The notes under the pieces were generated by a model. It made no database searches. It worked only from the letters and a program-made list of their open reading frames with translations, and was not told where the DNA came from. This document shows, piece after piece, positions 32,741-42,115 of a DNA stretch of 45,122 bases. Made by a program: the position numbers and the translations under genes. The first letter of the stretch is position 1, and every line of letters starts with the position of its first letter. Origin of the DNA: JAAUTS01 sp034440395 (GTDB taxonomy: Bacteria; Verrucomicrobiota; Verrucomicrobiia; Methylacidiphilales; JAAUTS01); NCBI GenBank assembly GCA_034440395.1, contig JAWXBW010000052.1, forward strand, positions 1 to 45,122. Direction: 5' to 3'.

Positions 32741-33853
32741 ATGACCGACTCTCGCTTAGCAAGACAGACAGCAGAAAGACTAATTGGCTCTAGAGCTCAA
32801 TTGCTCAAATACAACGGACTCGTAGGGTTTGATGGTTTTGTAGACACTATTGTAGAAGTGGTAGACCAGCGCCAAAGCCCCACCAAGTACACGCCATTTA
32901 AATCCATCAAAGACTTCTCTAAGCGCGTAGAAAATGCTGCGGGTAAAAGCGCTAATTTTGAGACGATCAATACCATGGAAAAACTCGGCGGTAACGGCCC
33001 GATCATGGCTTTCGCCCTTAGCACCCTCGGTGCTCCCGTAGAATACCTCGGAATGGTCGGTTACCCTAAGGTTCACCCCGTTTACCTAGAATTCGCCAAA
33101 CGCGCTAAAGTTCACGGAATTGCTGAACCTGGCCTAACTTCAGCCTTTGAATTTGGTGATGGTAAACTCATGTTCGGTCAACACAGCACGGTGCATGAAG
33201 TAAGCTGGGAAACCATCAAGAAGCGTTATGGTGACAAAAATTTCCGTAAGCTCTGGAACCAAGCTAATTTCATCGCCATGGTTAACTGGACCATGCTTCC
33301 TCACATGTCCGCCCTCTGGAAAAAAATCCTCAGTGAGTTTAAACCTGGTAAAGACGAGAAACGTAAAGTTCTCTTCTTTGATTTAGCCGACCCCGCAAAA
33401 CGGATTGATGCTGATCTATTAGCCGCATTGAAAATTATTGGTGAATTCCAACAATATCACGACGTGGTTCTTGGCTTGAACGAAAGCGAGGCCCTTCATG
33501 TCGCTAAGGTTCTTCGCTTAAAGAAATTTCCCCGCAGCCAAAAAGGCTACGCCGCCCTCTCTGGTGCCATTCGCGAGAAGTTACTCCTTCACACCGTGGT
33601 AGTTCATCCCGTGGAGTTTGCTTGCGGAGCTGATGCTGATGGCGAAGCCTTTGTCACAGGCCCTTTCACAGCTAAACCTAAAATCACGACAGGCGCAGGA
33701 GACCACTTTAATGCAGGCTTCCTCATCGGTCGTTTACTTGGCCTAAGCCTAGGTCACTCCCTCCAATTGGCCGTAGCTAATTCTGGTTTCTACGTCCGCC
33801 ATGCCCAGAGTCCAAACCGCGAACAGCTCGTGCGTTTCCTACAAACTCTGTAA
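32741..33853 (+). CDS. PfkB-family carbohydrate kinase
   Basis: 370 residues. The family's ATP/anion-hole motif TTGAGDHFNAGFL is near the C-terminus with the catalytic Asp. The sugar-side GGNGPIMAFALSTLGAPVEYLGMVG is near residues 85-110. The long N-terminus and the lack of the usual start mark it as a distant PfkB member of unknown substrate. It has its own terminator and no sugar-pathway neighbour. Confidence 0.9.
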   Translation: MTDSRLARQTAERLIGSRAQLLKYNGLVGFDGFVDTIVEVVDQRQSPTKYTPFKSIKDFSKRVENAAGKSANFETINTMEKLGGNGPIMAFALSTLGAPVEYLGMVGYPKVHPVYLEFAKRAKVHGIAEPGLTSAFEFGDGKLMFGQHSTVHEVSWETIKKRYGDKNFRKLWNQANFIAMVNWTMLPHMSALWKKILSEFKPGKDEKRKVLFFDLADPAKRIDADLLAALKIIGEFQQYHDVVLGLNESEALHVAKVLRLKKFPRSQKGYAALSGAIREKLLLHTVVVHPVEFACGADADGEAFVTGPFTAKPKITTGAGDHFNAGFLIGRLLGLSLGHSLQLAVANSGFYVRHAQSPNREQLVRFLQTL

Positions 33854-33866
33854 GTTCAGCTTCATT

Positions 33867-33909
33867 AAAAAGCCGCTAGTCTCGATTATCCGAGCTGGCG
33901 GCTTTTTTA
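33867..33909 (+). terminator. Rho-independent terminator after the PfkB kinase
   Basis: AAAAAGCCGC pairs with GCGGCTTTTT, with an inner CTCG/CGAG stem around ATTAT. Six T follow the stem. Confidence 0.9.
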
Positions 33910-33929
33910 GTTAAATAGATTTAAAACCA

Positions 33930-34119
33930 GAATTTTAGTCCTATCAGTCCCGCCCGGACGGAAAGGACACGGACAGCACGGATAGAAGAAAAGAAAGAAA
34001 AAAGTTTTCTCCGTTTCCCCTATCTGCCCCTTATCCGTGGTATCCGTGATATCCGTGGTAAAAAAAATCCCCCTCCGTCCTACTCCGTCCCCCTCAGCGT
34101 GATCCCGCCATCGGCGGGA
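33930..34119. repeat. Palindromic CACGGAT repeat unit, copy 1 (left arm damaged)
   Basis: The right arm at 34031-34060 has three ATCCGTG units set nine bases apart. The left arm is degraded to GGACACGGACAGCACGGAT and interrupted by a GC-rich CCCGCCCGG piece. Between the arms lie the family's purine run and CCCCTATCTGCCCC. The unit ends with a small TCCCGCC-ATC-GGCGGGA hairpin (34103-34119). Confidence 0.85.
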
Positions 34120-34128
34120 CCCCTCTCT

Positions 34129-34272
34129 CTTGCATAAACAACCGAACAAGACCCAGAAATTTAACCACGGATAGCACAGATATCACGGATGGAAGAAAAG
34201 AAAGAAAAGTCTTCCCAATTCCCCTATCTGCCCCTTATCCGTGGTATCCGTGATATCCGTGGTAAAAAAAAT
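34129..34272. repeat. Palindromic CACGGAT repeat unit, copy 2
   Basis: Left arm 34161-34190 (ACCACGGAT, CACAGAT, CACGGAT) and right arm 34232-34264 (ATCCGTG three times) flank a purine run. The family lead-in TGCATAAACAACCGAACAAG begins it. It abuts the 3' end of rlmH within 50 bases. Confidence 0.88.
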
Positions 34273-34321
34273 CCCCTGACTTCCTCTCCCCCTCTACGTG
34301 CGATTCTGTATTTCCCCGCAC

Positions 34322-34765
34322 TCACTCCCGATGGTAGGGCTCTCCACGACGGATCGTCTGGGCGCGGTAGAGTTGCTCCATTAAAAAAACTAGAGCAAGT
34401 TCATGCTGCAAAGTCATCGTGCTGAGAGATAATACCCAGCTCGCTTTTTTACGAACGTCATCTTCATGCCCATTAGCTCCACCTATAAGAAAGGCCACAT
34501 CCTTCACAGATTGGAGATCCCACTGCTCCAGCTTTTGCGCCAGTTCCAAACTCCGGCAAGTCTTACCGCGCTCGTCCATGACCACCCGGAACATGGAATC
34601 ACTAGCCGCAAGGAGACGCACCCCCTCTTCCGCTTTAGACCCCTCACTTACCTGCTTCCAGAACACTTTTCCGTAGCGTTCTAACCTAGGCAGATACTCC
34701 GCTATGCCTTCTCGGGCATAGCTTAACTTCGGTTTACCGACAGAAATAATGTGGAGATTAGGCAC
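34322..34765 (-). CDS. rlmH: 23S rRNA (pseudouridine-1915-N3)-methyltransferase RlmH
   Basis: 147 residues with the SPOUT signatures DERGKTCRSLELAQKL, FLIGGANGHE and LSTMTLQHELALVFLMEQLYRA, ending in the conserved PYHRE. It methylates pseudouridine 1915 in helix 69 of 23S rRNA. It is downstream of pepF and the DUF5069 gene on the same strand. The usual S-G-x-x in the third motif is kept as SLSTMT. Confidence 0.95.
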   Translation of the reverse strand: MPNLHIISVGKPKLSYAREGIAEYLPRLERYGKVFWKQVSEGSKAEEGVRLLAASDSMFRVVMDERGKTCRSLELAQKLEQWDLQSVKDVAFLIGGANGHEDDVRKKASWVLSLSTMTLQHELALVFLMEQLYRAQTIRRGEPYHRE

Positions 34766-34784
34766 AATGTGAAAAAGCAGCAGG

Positions 34785-35219
34785 CTATTTCTTCAAGGCA
34801 GGATCGCGCCCTTCATCTAGGTCAATGTAGTCAAACATGGTTTCAATGTCCGTGCGATTTTCAAAGCCGCCTTCGAGCAGTCGTCGTTTTAAGATAGGAG
34901 CCGCCGCATCGTTCCATCCCCGCTTCTGCATAAAATCATTCCAAATCTCGGTCTCTTCTTCCGAGGGCTGGCGGCCAATCTGCAAAACCCACGCCAACAC
35001 ATCTTCGTCCGTGGCACCTGACTGAACTTTCTTTATAAGCTCCTCGTAAGAAATATTTAGAAAACTGAGGCAACGTTGATCAAAGCCTTTTCCTAAGTTG
35101 GCTTGAAAGTCCTCGGGCAGTTTATTTGCCTGCATAAGCCTGATTTTATCTAACATGCGACCAAAATAAACCAAGCCGCCCACTGTATCATGACAACTGC
35201 GTAGGTTAGGGATGTTCAT
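34785..35219 (-). CDS. DUF5069 family protein
   Basis: 144 residues with the family pattern TVGGLVYFGRMLDKIRLMQA, NLGKGFDQRCLSFLNISYEEL, GRQPSEEETEIWNDFMQKRGW and DIETMFDYIDLDEGRDP. I recall the family mainly from verrucomicrobia, planctomycetes and other bacteria, with no known function. The ATG at 35219 is chosen over a frame to 35279 because the family starts near NLRSCHDTVGG. It lies 22 bases after pepF and 20 before rlmH, one likely operon. Confidence 0.88.
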   Translation of the reverse strand: MNIPNLRSCHDTVGGLVYFGRMLDKIRLMQANKLPEDFQANLGKGFDQRCLSFLNISYEELIKKVQSGATDEDVLAWVLQIGRQPSEEETEIWNDFMQKRGWNDAAAPILKRRLLEGGFENRTDIETMFDYIDLDEGRDPALKK

Positions 35220-35241
35220 AGAGTGTATTTCTTGAGTTGAG

Positions 35242-37071
35242 TTATAGGAGTGTTTTGAGTTCTTTAACACGTTTGGCAAAAAGTTTTAAAGCTGCCTCAA
35301 TAGGCTCGGGTGATTCCATGTCGACCCCTGCCAGCCTCAGTGTATCGAGAGGATAGCGTGAGCCGCCAGACTTTAAGAAGCTTAGATAGCGGATGCGCTC
35401 TTTTTCTCCGCCTTCCAAGACTTGTTGGGAGAGGGACAGTGCGGCGGAAATGCCCGTGGCGTATTTATAAACATAGAAGGCGGAGTAAAAATGGGGAATA
35501 CGTAGGCATTCCAAATCCAGCACCTCATCCAACACCATACTAGGTCCGTGGTAAGCACGTAATAACTCTCGGTAAGTAGCACATAAACTATCCAAGGTTA
35601 ACGGCTCCCCCGCTTCATCCATGGCATGGGTGATTTTTTCAAATTCAGCAAACATGGTTTGACGGATTAAGGTGGCGCGGATGTCATCGACTTGACGATT
35701 GATAATGTATGCTCGCATTTGTGGGTCGTCTGTTTTTTCTAAGAGATGATGGGTCAAGAGTTCTTCATTAAAGGTAGAGGCTACTTCTGCGAGAAAGATG
35801 GGGTAATGATAATCCTGAAAGCGTTGTTCACGTTGGCTATACCACGTGTGCATGGAGTGGCCCGCTTCGTGAGCTAAGGTGTAAACGTCGGAGAAAACGT
35901 CTTCTTTATAGTTCATGAGCATGTAAGGCGGATTCCCGTAACTGCTACTAGAAAAGGCACCGCTACGCTTACCCTTTGTCTCATAACGATCTACCCATCT
36001 GCTGGCAAATCCTTCCCCCAGCCCGCTGGTATATTCCTGACCCAGTGGATGAAGGGATTCCTGAACTAGAGCGGCGGCGTGATCGAACGAGGTCTTCATC
36101 TCCACGCTAGCCGTCATAGGCACATAGGTGTCGTAGAAATGAAGTTCTTTTAAGCCCAACACTTCCTTACGTAACTCGTAATATTCGTGCAGCGGAGTTA
36201 AGTTCGCCCGCACAGTGCTGATTAACCGATCATAAACAGAGGTAGGAACGGCGTCGGAGAATAAAGAGGCCTCACGCGCAGAACTGTGGTTGCGCGCCTT
36301 GGCTTGAAAGACATCTGTTTTAATGGAATGGATTAAGGTCGAAGCCAGCGTGTAACGATGACTCTTAAACTCCTCATAATATTGGTGAAACGCTTGTCGC
36401 CGCAGCTCAGGATCTTTCTTCACCAAAAAGGAAGAAAACGTGCCGTGCGACAGCTCTAGTTCGCGACCCTTCTCGTCATGGATCGAGCCAAAGCTCATAT
36501 CAACATTGGTTAGTTGGGAGAATGTTTCCTGCACGCCACCTAAAGGCAGCGAGACCATGGCGAGAAGGCGTTCCTCTTTTTCAGAAAGAACATGCGGCTT
36601 ATAACGGCGGAGCTTGAGTAGCTTTATCTTCCACGCTGACAGACAGGCATCGTCCACAAAATGGAAAAAATTCGCATCACTAATCGCCTGAATTTCCGGA
36701 GTAAGAAACGCAGCCGTTTCCGCTGCTTGAATCATGACATGCTGGAAGCGAGCCTCCCGCGCAAGATTTGCATCACTAGAACTATCTTCAGAGGAGCGCA
36801 GGGAAACAAAATGGCCTAGACGCTCTGCGATCAAGTCCAGCTCACGATCAAACTCTAAGCATTCCAGAAGGCGTTGCGCTGATTGATCAAGTGTGCCTCT
36901 AAAATCTAGGTACAGAGGAAACCGTTCGCTATATGTTTTTAGATCAGTATCCCATTCCGTATCACTTAAATAGAGCTTACTTAAATCCCAAGTGTCGGAA
37001 GTGGGAACTTCACTGCGTAAGCGGGTTTTATGAGGAATAGGAAGTGTGCTGGGAGAATCGAAAAAAAGCAT
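35242..37071 (-). CDS. pepF: Oligoendopeptidase F, M3B family
   Basis: 609 residues from the ATG at 37071. The zinc motif HEAGH lies near residue 401 (HEAGHSMHTWYS), with the downstream Glu in AEVASTFNEELLTHHLL. The N-terminal WDLSKLYLSDTEW and the C-terminal FYSAFYVYKYATGISAA are typical of PepF. It cuts short peptides in the cytoplasm. It heads the pepF-DUF5069-rlmH unit. A TTG start at 37086 is possible but less likely. Confidence 0.96.
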   Translation of the reverse strand: MLFFDSPSTLPIPHKTRLRSEVPTSDTWDLSKLYLSDTEWDTDLKTYSERFPLYLDFRGTLDQSAQRLLECLEFDRELDLIAERLGHFVSLRSSEDSSSDANLAREARFQHVMIQAAETAAFLTPEIQAISDANFFHFVDDACLSAWKIKLLKLRRYKPHVLSEKEERLLAMVSLPLGGVQETFSQLTNVDMSFGSIHDEKGRELELSHGTFSSFLVKKDPELRRQAFHQYYEEFKSHRYTLASTLIHSIKTDVFQAKARNHSSAREASLFSDAVPTSVYDRLISTVRANLTPLHEYYELRKEVLGLKELHFYDTYVPMTASVEMKTSFDHAAALVQESLHPLGQEYTSGLGEGFASRWVDRYETKGKRSGAFSSSSYGNPPYMLMNYKEDVFSDVYTLAHEAGHSMHTWYSQREQRFQDYHYPIFLAEVASTFNEELLTHHLLEKTDDPQMRAYIINRQVDDIRATLIRQTMFAEFEKITHAMDEAGEPLTLDSLCATYRELLRAYHGPSMVLDEVLDLECLRIPHFYSAFYVYKYATGISAALSLSQQVLEGGEKERIRYLSFLKSGGSRYPLDTLRLAGVDMESPEPIEAALKLFAKRVKELKTLL

Positions 37072-37165
37072 GTACCTATCTATCAAAGAATAGCGTGCTA
37101 GGCAAGACGGTGCATTTTTAATTTTAGTCTAGGCTCTGCTCCAAGCTCGTGATAAAAAGTTACCC

Positions 37166-37714
37166 GTGGCTAGAAACATTGTTTATTTTGATTTAGAAAC
37201 GCAGAAAAGCGCCCAAGAAGTGGGAGGTTGGGGCAACATCCGCGATATGAAAGTCGCTATCGGCGTGACTTACAGCACGGCGCGTGGCGGATACGAGATT
37301 TATACAGAAAACCAAGTCGGGGAACTGATTAAGGAATTACAACGTGCCGATCTCGTCGTAGGCTTTAACATCATACGCTTTGATTACACAGTTCTTGAGC
37401 CCTATGCGTGCTTTGATTTTTCTCAAGTCCCCAGTCTTGATCTCATGGTCAGTATTGAGGAAAAAATCGGCCACCGCGTCGGTCTTGATGCCGTAGCTGA
37501 AGCCTCGATGGGCATCAATAAAACAGCCGACGGCATGGAAGCTCTGAAATGGTGGAAGCAAGGACGAGTTGCTGAGATCGCTGAATATTGCTGCTACGAC
37601 GTTAAGGCGACCAAGTTAGTCCATGAATATGGAGCTAACCACGGCAAAATCTATTTTGAAAGCAATAAGACCCGTCTCAAACAAGAAGTGCTGGTGGACT
37701 GGACTTTAAGCTAA
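37166..37714 (+). CDS. Stand-alone RNase H-like (DEDDy-type) exonuclease
   Basis: 182 residues with the three exonuclease motifs: YFDLET (Asp9, Glu11), VVGFNIIRFDYTVL (Asp73) and YCCYDVKATK, where Tyr141 and Asp145 give the Y-x3-D of the DEDDy class. GLDAVAEASMG lies before the third motif. Related domains occur fused to helicases (YprB-like) and in DNA polymerase proofreading. Here it stands alone with a GTG start. The substrate, DNA or RNA, is unknown. Confidence 0.85.
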   Translation: MARNIVYFDLETQKSAQEVGGWGNIRDMKVAIGVTYSTARGGYEIYTENQVGELIKELQRADLVVGFNIIRFDYTVLEPYACFDFSQVPSLDLMVSIEEKIGHRVGLDAVAEASMGINKTADGMEALKWWKQGRVAEIAEYCCYDVKATKLVHEYGANHGKIYFESNKTRLKQEVLVDWTLS

Positions 37715-37761
37715 GCCTTTAAAAGAAAAGCTACAATCTGCCGTAGGTCTGGCTTCAAACA

Positions 37762-38820
37762 TTAAAACAGAGGCTTCAGCATCTCGTAACTTTTACGTAA
37801 GAGCTTTTCCGTATCATCCCAATTCATGCAAGCATCAGTCACGGACTGTCCATAAGTCAGCTCCGCTTTATTATCAGGAATTTTTTGAGCTCCTTCTTGG
37901 ATGTAACTTTCCAGCATAAGCCCGATTAAAGCATCATTGCCTTCAACACGTTGCTCTAAGACACTGAGGCAGACGTCGGATTGGCGGGCAGGCATTTTAC
38001 CAGAATTTGCATGGCTACAATCGACCGTAACCACTTCAGATAAATCAGCTTTCCCTAAGCGCTCAATCGTTTCCTTGATGCTAGCAGGGTCGTAGTTAGT
38101 CCGTTTGTGCCCACCGCGCAACACGATGTGACCCCATAAATTTCCGCTAGTCCTCACAATTGAAGTGAACCCTTCAGGATCAATTCCCAAAAAGCTGTGT
38201 GGATTCATTGCGGCTCCCATGGCGTCGATGGCGACTTGCAACCCGCCGTCCGTGCCATTTTTAAAACCCACTGGCATGCTGAGTCCACTGGCCATTTGGC
38301 GGTGCGTTTGGGATTCCGTGGTGCGAGCGCCGATGGCCGCCCAACTGATTAATTCTGAAATATATTGAGGCACGACCGGATCGAGAAATTCCGTGGCAGT
38401 GGGCATACCGAGAGCATTAATCTCCAAAAGCAAGGAACGCGCCTTCCGCAAGCCCGTGGCAATATCCGCTGAACCATCTAAAGCCGGATCATAAATGAGA
38501 CCCTTCCAGCCGATTGTCGTGCGCGGCTTTTCAAAATAAACACGCATGACGATGTAGAGCCGATCTTGGAATTCTTCACGTAAAACATTCAGGCGACGAG
38601 CATAGTCAAGTGCACCTGCTGGATCATGAATAGAACAGGGTCCTACGATCAGCAACAACCGCTTATCCTGCTTAAGAATGATTTGTTGCAGGATTCGGCG
38701 CGACTCCAGAATCCGCTCCAAGTGATGCGCTGAGGCGGGCAACTCACGCTTAAGATCAAGAGGAGAAGGCAACCTCTCCACACTACGGACATTAACATTT
38801 TGAACTTGGGGCAACGACAT
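37762..38820 (-). CDS. aroG: 3-deoxy-7-phosphoheptulonate (DAHP) synthase, type I
   Basis: 352 residues, the usual AroG/AroF/AroH length. Motifs: LLIVGPCSIHDP, RVYFEKPRTTIGWKG, AIGARTTESQTHRQMASGLS, VLRGGHKRTNYD and DCSHANSGK. It condenses PEP and erythrose 4-phosphate, the entry to aromatic amino acid synthesis. The isoform and so its feedback amino acid cannot be told. aroD of the same pathway is 0.9 kb away but on the other strand. Confidence 0.95.
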   Translation of the reverse strand: MSLPQVQNVNVRSVERLPSPLDLKRELPASAHHLERILESRRILQQIILKQDKRLLLIVGPCSIHDPAGALDYARRLNVLREEFQDRLYIVMRVYFEKPRTTIGWKGLIYDPALDGSADIATGLRKARSLLLEINALGMPTATEFLDPVVPQYISELISWAAIGARTTESQTHRQMASGLSMPVGFKNGTDGGLQVAIDAMGAAMNPHSFLGIDPEGFTSIVRTSGNLWGHIVLRGGHKRTNYDPASIKETIERLGKADLSEVVTVDCSHANSGKMPARQSDVCLSVLEQRVEGNDALIGLMLESYIQEGAQKIPDNKAELTYGQSVTDACMNWDDTEKLLRKSYEMLKPLF

Positions 38821-39064
38821 AGAGGAAAAAGGCTACCGTTATTTACAACCCCTTCCAGCAGAAAAACAGAGCCTCATCAGAAATTCTACAACGGAACGAC
38901 CACATAGCCCTTGCTTTAACCGCAGGTAGGCCACACCGTCCGCCAGCTTTCTTTTTAAAGGAAATTGATCCCCTCCTATTTGTAGGGCGTCTTGCGACAA
39001 CTCTTTTTTCCCTTACCCCTTCCCAACTATTTGCAATAAGCTCTAAGTTGAGTAAATTAGATTT

Positions 39065-39667
39065 ATGAATTTACCGGATAAACTAGGAATTATGGTTTTG
39101 CCAGATATTGTTTTTTTTCCGCACAACTTAATCCCTCTTAATATTTTCGAGCCTCGCTATAGAAAATTACTCAAGGACGCACTAGAGGGAGATCGTATGT
39201 TCGCCCTAGCGCAACCCTGTAAAATTTCTGGTGATGCTCAGCCCTGCGAAGTCAGCGGTGTTGGCTTGATCAGAGCCTGCGTGGAAAATGCGGATGGCAC
39301 CTCTAACTTAATTTTACAGGGCGTATGCCGTGTTCGCTTCGAAGAGTTTCTAACCAACAAGCCGTATTTCGTAGGCCGCCCCGTAGAAATCATCGACGAA
39401 GAAGATTGCCATACCGTGGAAAACGAAGCCCTAGCCGCTAAGATACTCGAACAGGTGAATCACATTCAAAACACGACAGAAGCCTTACCCGAAGAGCTAC
39501 AAAATTTTCTTTCTGAGATCAAAGACTTTCATATGTTAGTCGATATTATTGCGGGTAGTTTTATTAAGCACCCTAGTCATAAACAGGAATTATTAGAAAC
39601 GGCTAACTTGAATCGCCGCCTCCATTTATTGGCTCTTACCCTTTGTCAAGAGCGTCAGTCTGAATAA
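39065..39667 (+). CDS. Lon N-terminal (LON-substrate-binding) domain protein
   Basis: 200 residues covering only the substrate-binding domain of Lon: IMVLPDIVFFPHNLIPLNIFEPRYRKLLKDAL, then GVGLIRACVENADGTSNLILQGVCRVRF, and a helical C-terminus (LPEELQNFLSEIKDFHMLVDIIAGSF, KQELLETANLNRRLHLL). No ATPase or protease part. Stand-alone members are common in bacteria, with unknown role. It is followed 70 bases later by aroD. Confidence 0.9.
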   Translation: MNLPDKLGIMVLPDIVFFPHNLIPLNIFEPRYRKLLKDALEGDRMFALAQPCKISGDAQPCEVSGVGLIRACVENADGTSNLILQGVCRVRFEEFLTNKPYFVGRPVEIIDEEDCHTVENEALAAKILEQVNHIQNTTEALPEELQNFLSEIKDFHMLVDIIAGSFIKHPSHKQELLETANLNRRLHLLALTLCQERQSE

Positions 39668-39736
39668 AATAATAATAAGCAACTTTTCAAATTTATTTAT
39701 CGACGAACTAATCTAATTTATTACACTATTACCTTT

Positions 39737-40441
39737 ATGTTAAAACGTATCAAGTGGTCAAAACCCTGCCTATTAATTGGAACTATCATGACGCCCGAAG
39801 GCTTACGCCTCTTGGCTCAAGCTCAGCCCCATGCCGATCTAATCGAGATTCGCTATGATGCGCTCTACAGCGCAGGGGTTACAGCTGAACAACTGATCGC
39901 CCATCTCGCTAAAAGAAAAAATCGTGTTCTCTTGACGCTACGCACCACACGAGAAGGCGGCGTTCATAAATGGAAATCCACCGAACGCGTTAACCAGTTT
40001 ATGCAACTCATCCCTCATGTGGATGCCATTGATCTGGAAGTACAAAACTTGCACCTAGTGGCCGATGTGCTTCAATCAGCACGGGACCAAAATAAAGGCG
40101 TTATCCTCTCCGCTCACTCCATCACTCGTAAGTTGACTTATGGTAAAGCCGTCCGTTGCCTCGATAACCTACGCGAATACCGTGTGCAAGCCTACAAGAT
40201 CGCTGGCCTAGCCCGCACTCGTGAAGATTTAGGCGTGCTCGTGCGTCTCTTGCTAGATTTTCCCCATGTCCGTTTGGGCGTCATGGCCGTCGGGCCGCAG
40301 TCTGAAGTCTCGCGTGTCGTTCTCCCCAGCTTGGGTTCGAAACTCGTTTACGGCTACCTCGACGCGCCAGCAGCTAAGGGTCAACCTTCATTTAAAGAAG
40401 TGGCAGATGCTCTTCCCTGGTTGGTCGAAAAAAATGCCTAA
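39737..40441 (+). CDS. aroD: 3-dehydroquinate dehydratase, type I
   Basis: 234 residues. The Schiff-base Lys154 lies in AYKIAG and the catalytic His127 in SAHSI, 27 residues apart as in E. coli AroD (143 and 170). LIEIRYDAL, LLTLRTTREGG and VMAVGPQSEVSRV complete the pattern. It dehydrates 3-dehydroquinate in the shikimate pathway. A terminator follows directly. Confidence 0.93.
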   Translation: MLKRIKWSKPCLLIGTIMTPEGLRLLAQAQPHADLIEIRYDALYSAGVTAEQLIAHLAKRKNRVLLTLRTTREGGVHKWKSTERVNQFMQLIPHVDAIDLEVQNLHLVADVLQSARDQNKGVILSAHSITRKLTYGKAVRCLDNLREYRVQAYKIAGLARTREDLGVLVRLLLDFPHVRLGVMAVGPQSEVSRVVLPSLGSKLVYGYLDAPAAKGQPSFKEVADALPWLVEKNA

Positions 40442-40480
40442 ACTTCTAACCCTTCCTCTTCGCAAAATTCTGCCGAAGTT

Positions 40481-40514
40481 AAAAAACCCTCGCTTCCCTA
40501 AGCGGGGGTTTTTT
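40481..40514 (+). terminator. Rho-independent terminator after aroD
   Basis: AACCCTCGCTT pairs with AAGCGGGGGTT (one T-G wobble) around CCCT, with A residues before and six T after the stem. Confidence 0.88.
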
Positions 40515-40577
40515 ATGAGAACACCACTTGAATCATTATACAAAAAATTATCCTATTCTTGTTAAGTCCTTAATTTT

Positions 40578-41900
40578 ATGACCTCTACCCTCCCCATCAC
40601 GGTCATCGGAGCCGGCTTAGCTGGATCCGAGGCAGCCTGGCAAATAGCCCAACATGGACATCCCGTGCGCCTCTACGAAATGCGCCCCGTTAAGACCACT
40701 GCCGCCCACGCCACCGAGCATTGTGCCGAACTTGTTTGCAGTAACTCCTTCGGCTCCCAACTACCCGACCGCGCCTCAGGACTTCTTAAATGGGAAATAG
40801 AACAGTTTGATTCCCTCATCCTTTCCGTAGCTAAACAACATGCCGTCCCCGCCGGAGGTGCTCTAGCTGTGGATCGCGAGGCCTATGCCCGTGAAGTCAC
40901 CAGACGTCTAGAAAGTCACCCCAAGATCGAAATTGTGCGCCAAGAAATGCTCCACATCTCAGACAAAGGCATCATCGTTGTCGCCTCCGGCCCCCTCACT
41001 AGTGACGCCATGGTTAAAGCCATCCAACACATCACGGGCGAATCCTATTTATATTTTTATGATGCCTTAGCTCCGATTCTTGAAGCGGAAAGTATCGACC
41101 AGACTATTGCCTTCCGTGCCTCCCGCCGGGAAGAAACCGTGGAGGGCGATTATCTTAACTGCCCCATGACCAAGGAGGAATACGAACGTTTCATTGATGC
41201 CCTGCTTGCGGCAGAAAAAACGGAGCTTAAAGAATTTGAAAAAAATATCTTTTTTGAAAGCTGTCTTCCTATTGAGGTTTTAGCCTCACGAGGTAGGCAA
41301 GCTCTTGCCTTCGGTCCCATGCGCCCGATCGGCTTAATCGATCCCCGCTCTGGCCGCCGTCCCTATGCTGTGGTGCAACTTCGTCAAGACAATGCCGCTG
41401 GCTCGCTTTACAACATCGTCGGATTTCAAACCAACATGAAATGGGGCGTGCAAGAAGAAGTGCTCCGTCTCATCCCTGGTTTAGAAAAGGCCGAATTTGT
41501 GCGCCTTGGCCAAATGCACCGCAACACCTTTATTAACTCACCCCGCCTCCTTAAACCAACCCTTCAGTTTAAAAACCGCGATACCCTTTTATTCGCCGGA
41601 CAGATCACGGGAGTAGAAGGCTACATGGGTAACGCCGCCACCGGCATGCTAGCGGGACTGAACGCGGCACGCCTTGTTGAAAGTAAAGAACCACTCATCT
41701 TCCCTCCAGAAACCATGCTAGGCGCCCTCTGCCATTACATTACCCAAGCCGAAGCTAAAACATTTCAACCCATGAAAGCTGCCTTCGGCATCTTGCCCGC
41801 CCTAGACAACCCCCCGCGCGATAAACGATTACGCGCCCAAATGATGGTGCAGCGCGCCCAAGACGCTTTACGAACAAAACTCGGGATCGGTTCTTGTTAA
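40578..41900 (+). CDS. trmFO: Methylenetetrahydrofolate-dependent tRNA (uracil-54) methyltransferase TrmFO
   Basis: 440 residues. FAD-binding VIGAGLAGSEAAWQIA at the N-terminus, then EHCAELVCSNSFGS, LYFYDALAPI, a FESCLPIEVLASRG segment and GQITGVEGYMGNAATGMLAG near the C-terminus, all as in TrmFO (Gid). It makes ribothymidine at position 54 of tRNA with folate as methyl donor. The repeat tract begins 19 bases after its stop. Confidence 0.96.
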   Translation: MTSTLPITVIGAGLAGSEAAWQIAQHGHPVRLYEMRPVKTTAAHATEHCAELVCSNSFGSQLPDRASGLLKWEIEQFDSLILSVAKQHAVPAGGALAVDREAYAREVTRRLESHPKIEIVRQEMLHISDKGIIVVASGPLTSDAMVKAIQHITGESYLYFYDALAPILEAESIDQTIAFRASRREETVEGDYLNCPMTKEEYERFIDALLAAEKTELKEFEKNIFFESCLPIEVLASRGRQALAFGPMRPIGLIDPRSGRRPYAVVQLRQDNAAGSLYNIVGFQTNMKWGVQEEVLRLIPGLEKAEFVRLGQMHRNTFINSPRLLKPTLQFKNRDTLLFAGQITGVEGYMGNAATGMLAGLNAARLVESKEPLIFPPETMLGALCHYITQAEAKTFQPMKAAFGILPALDNPPRDKRLRAQMMVQRAQDALRTKLGIGSC

Positions 41901-41918
41901 TCTGCTTTCCCCGTCTCG

Positions 41919-42115
41919 CTTGCATAAACCACTGAAAAAGACCCAGAAATTTAACCACGGATAGCACGGATAGAAGAAAAGAAAAAAAAATTTCCCCGTT
42001 CCCCTATCTGCCCCTTATCCGTGCTATCCGTGTTATCCGTGGTAAAAAAAATCCCCCTCCGCCTTACTCCGTTCCCCTCAGCGTGATCCCGCCATCGGCG
42101 GGACCCCTCTCTCTT
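41919..42115. repeat. Palindromic CACGGAT repeat unit, copy 3 (first of three in tandem)
   Basis: Lead-in TGCATAAACCACTGAAAAAG, left arm ACCACGGATAGCACGGAT (third unit missing), purine run, CCCCTATCTGCCCC, right arm ATCCGTGCTATCCGTGTTAT and on to GTGGTAAA. The unit closes with the TCCCGCC-ATC-GGCGGGA hairpin. The next unit begins about 193 bases on. Confidence 0.9.

Noticed and set aside
33907..34149. Open frame on the minus strand reading TDITDTTDKGQ
   Set aside because: It is a translation of the CACGGAT repeat unit. The TDTTD-like residues come from the repeated bases, so it is not called as a gene.
34189..34425. Open frame on the plus strand reading IRGIRDIRGKK
   Set aside because: It also arises from the repeat arms and runs into rlmH antisense.
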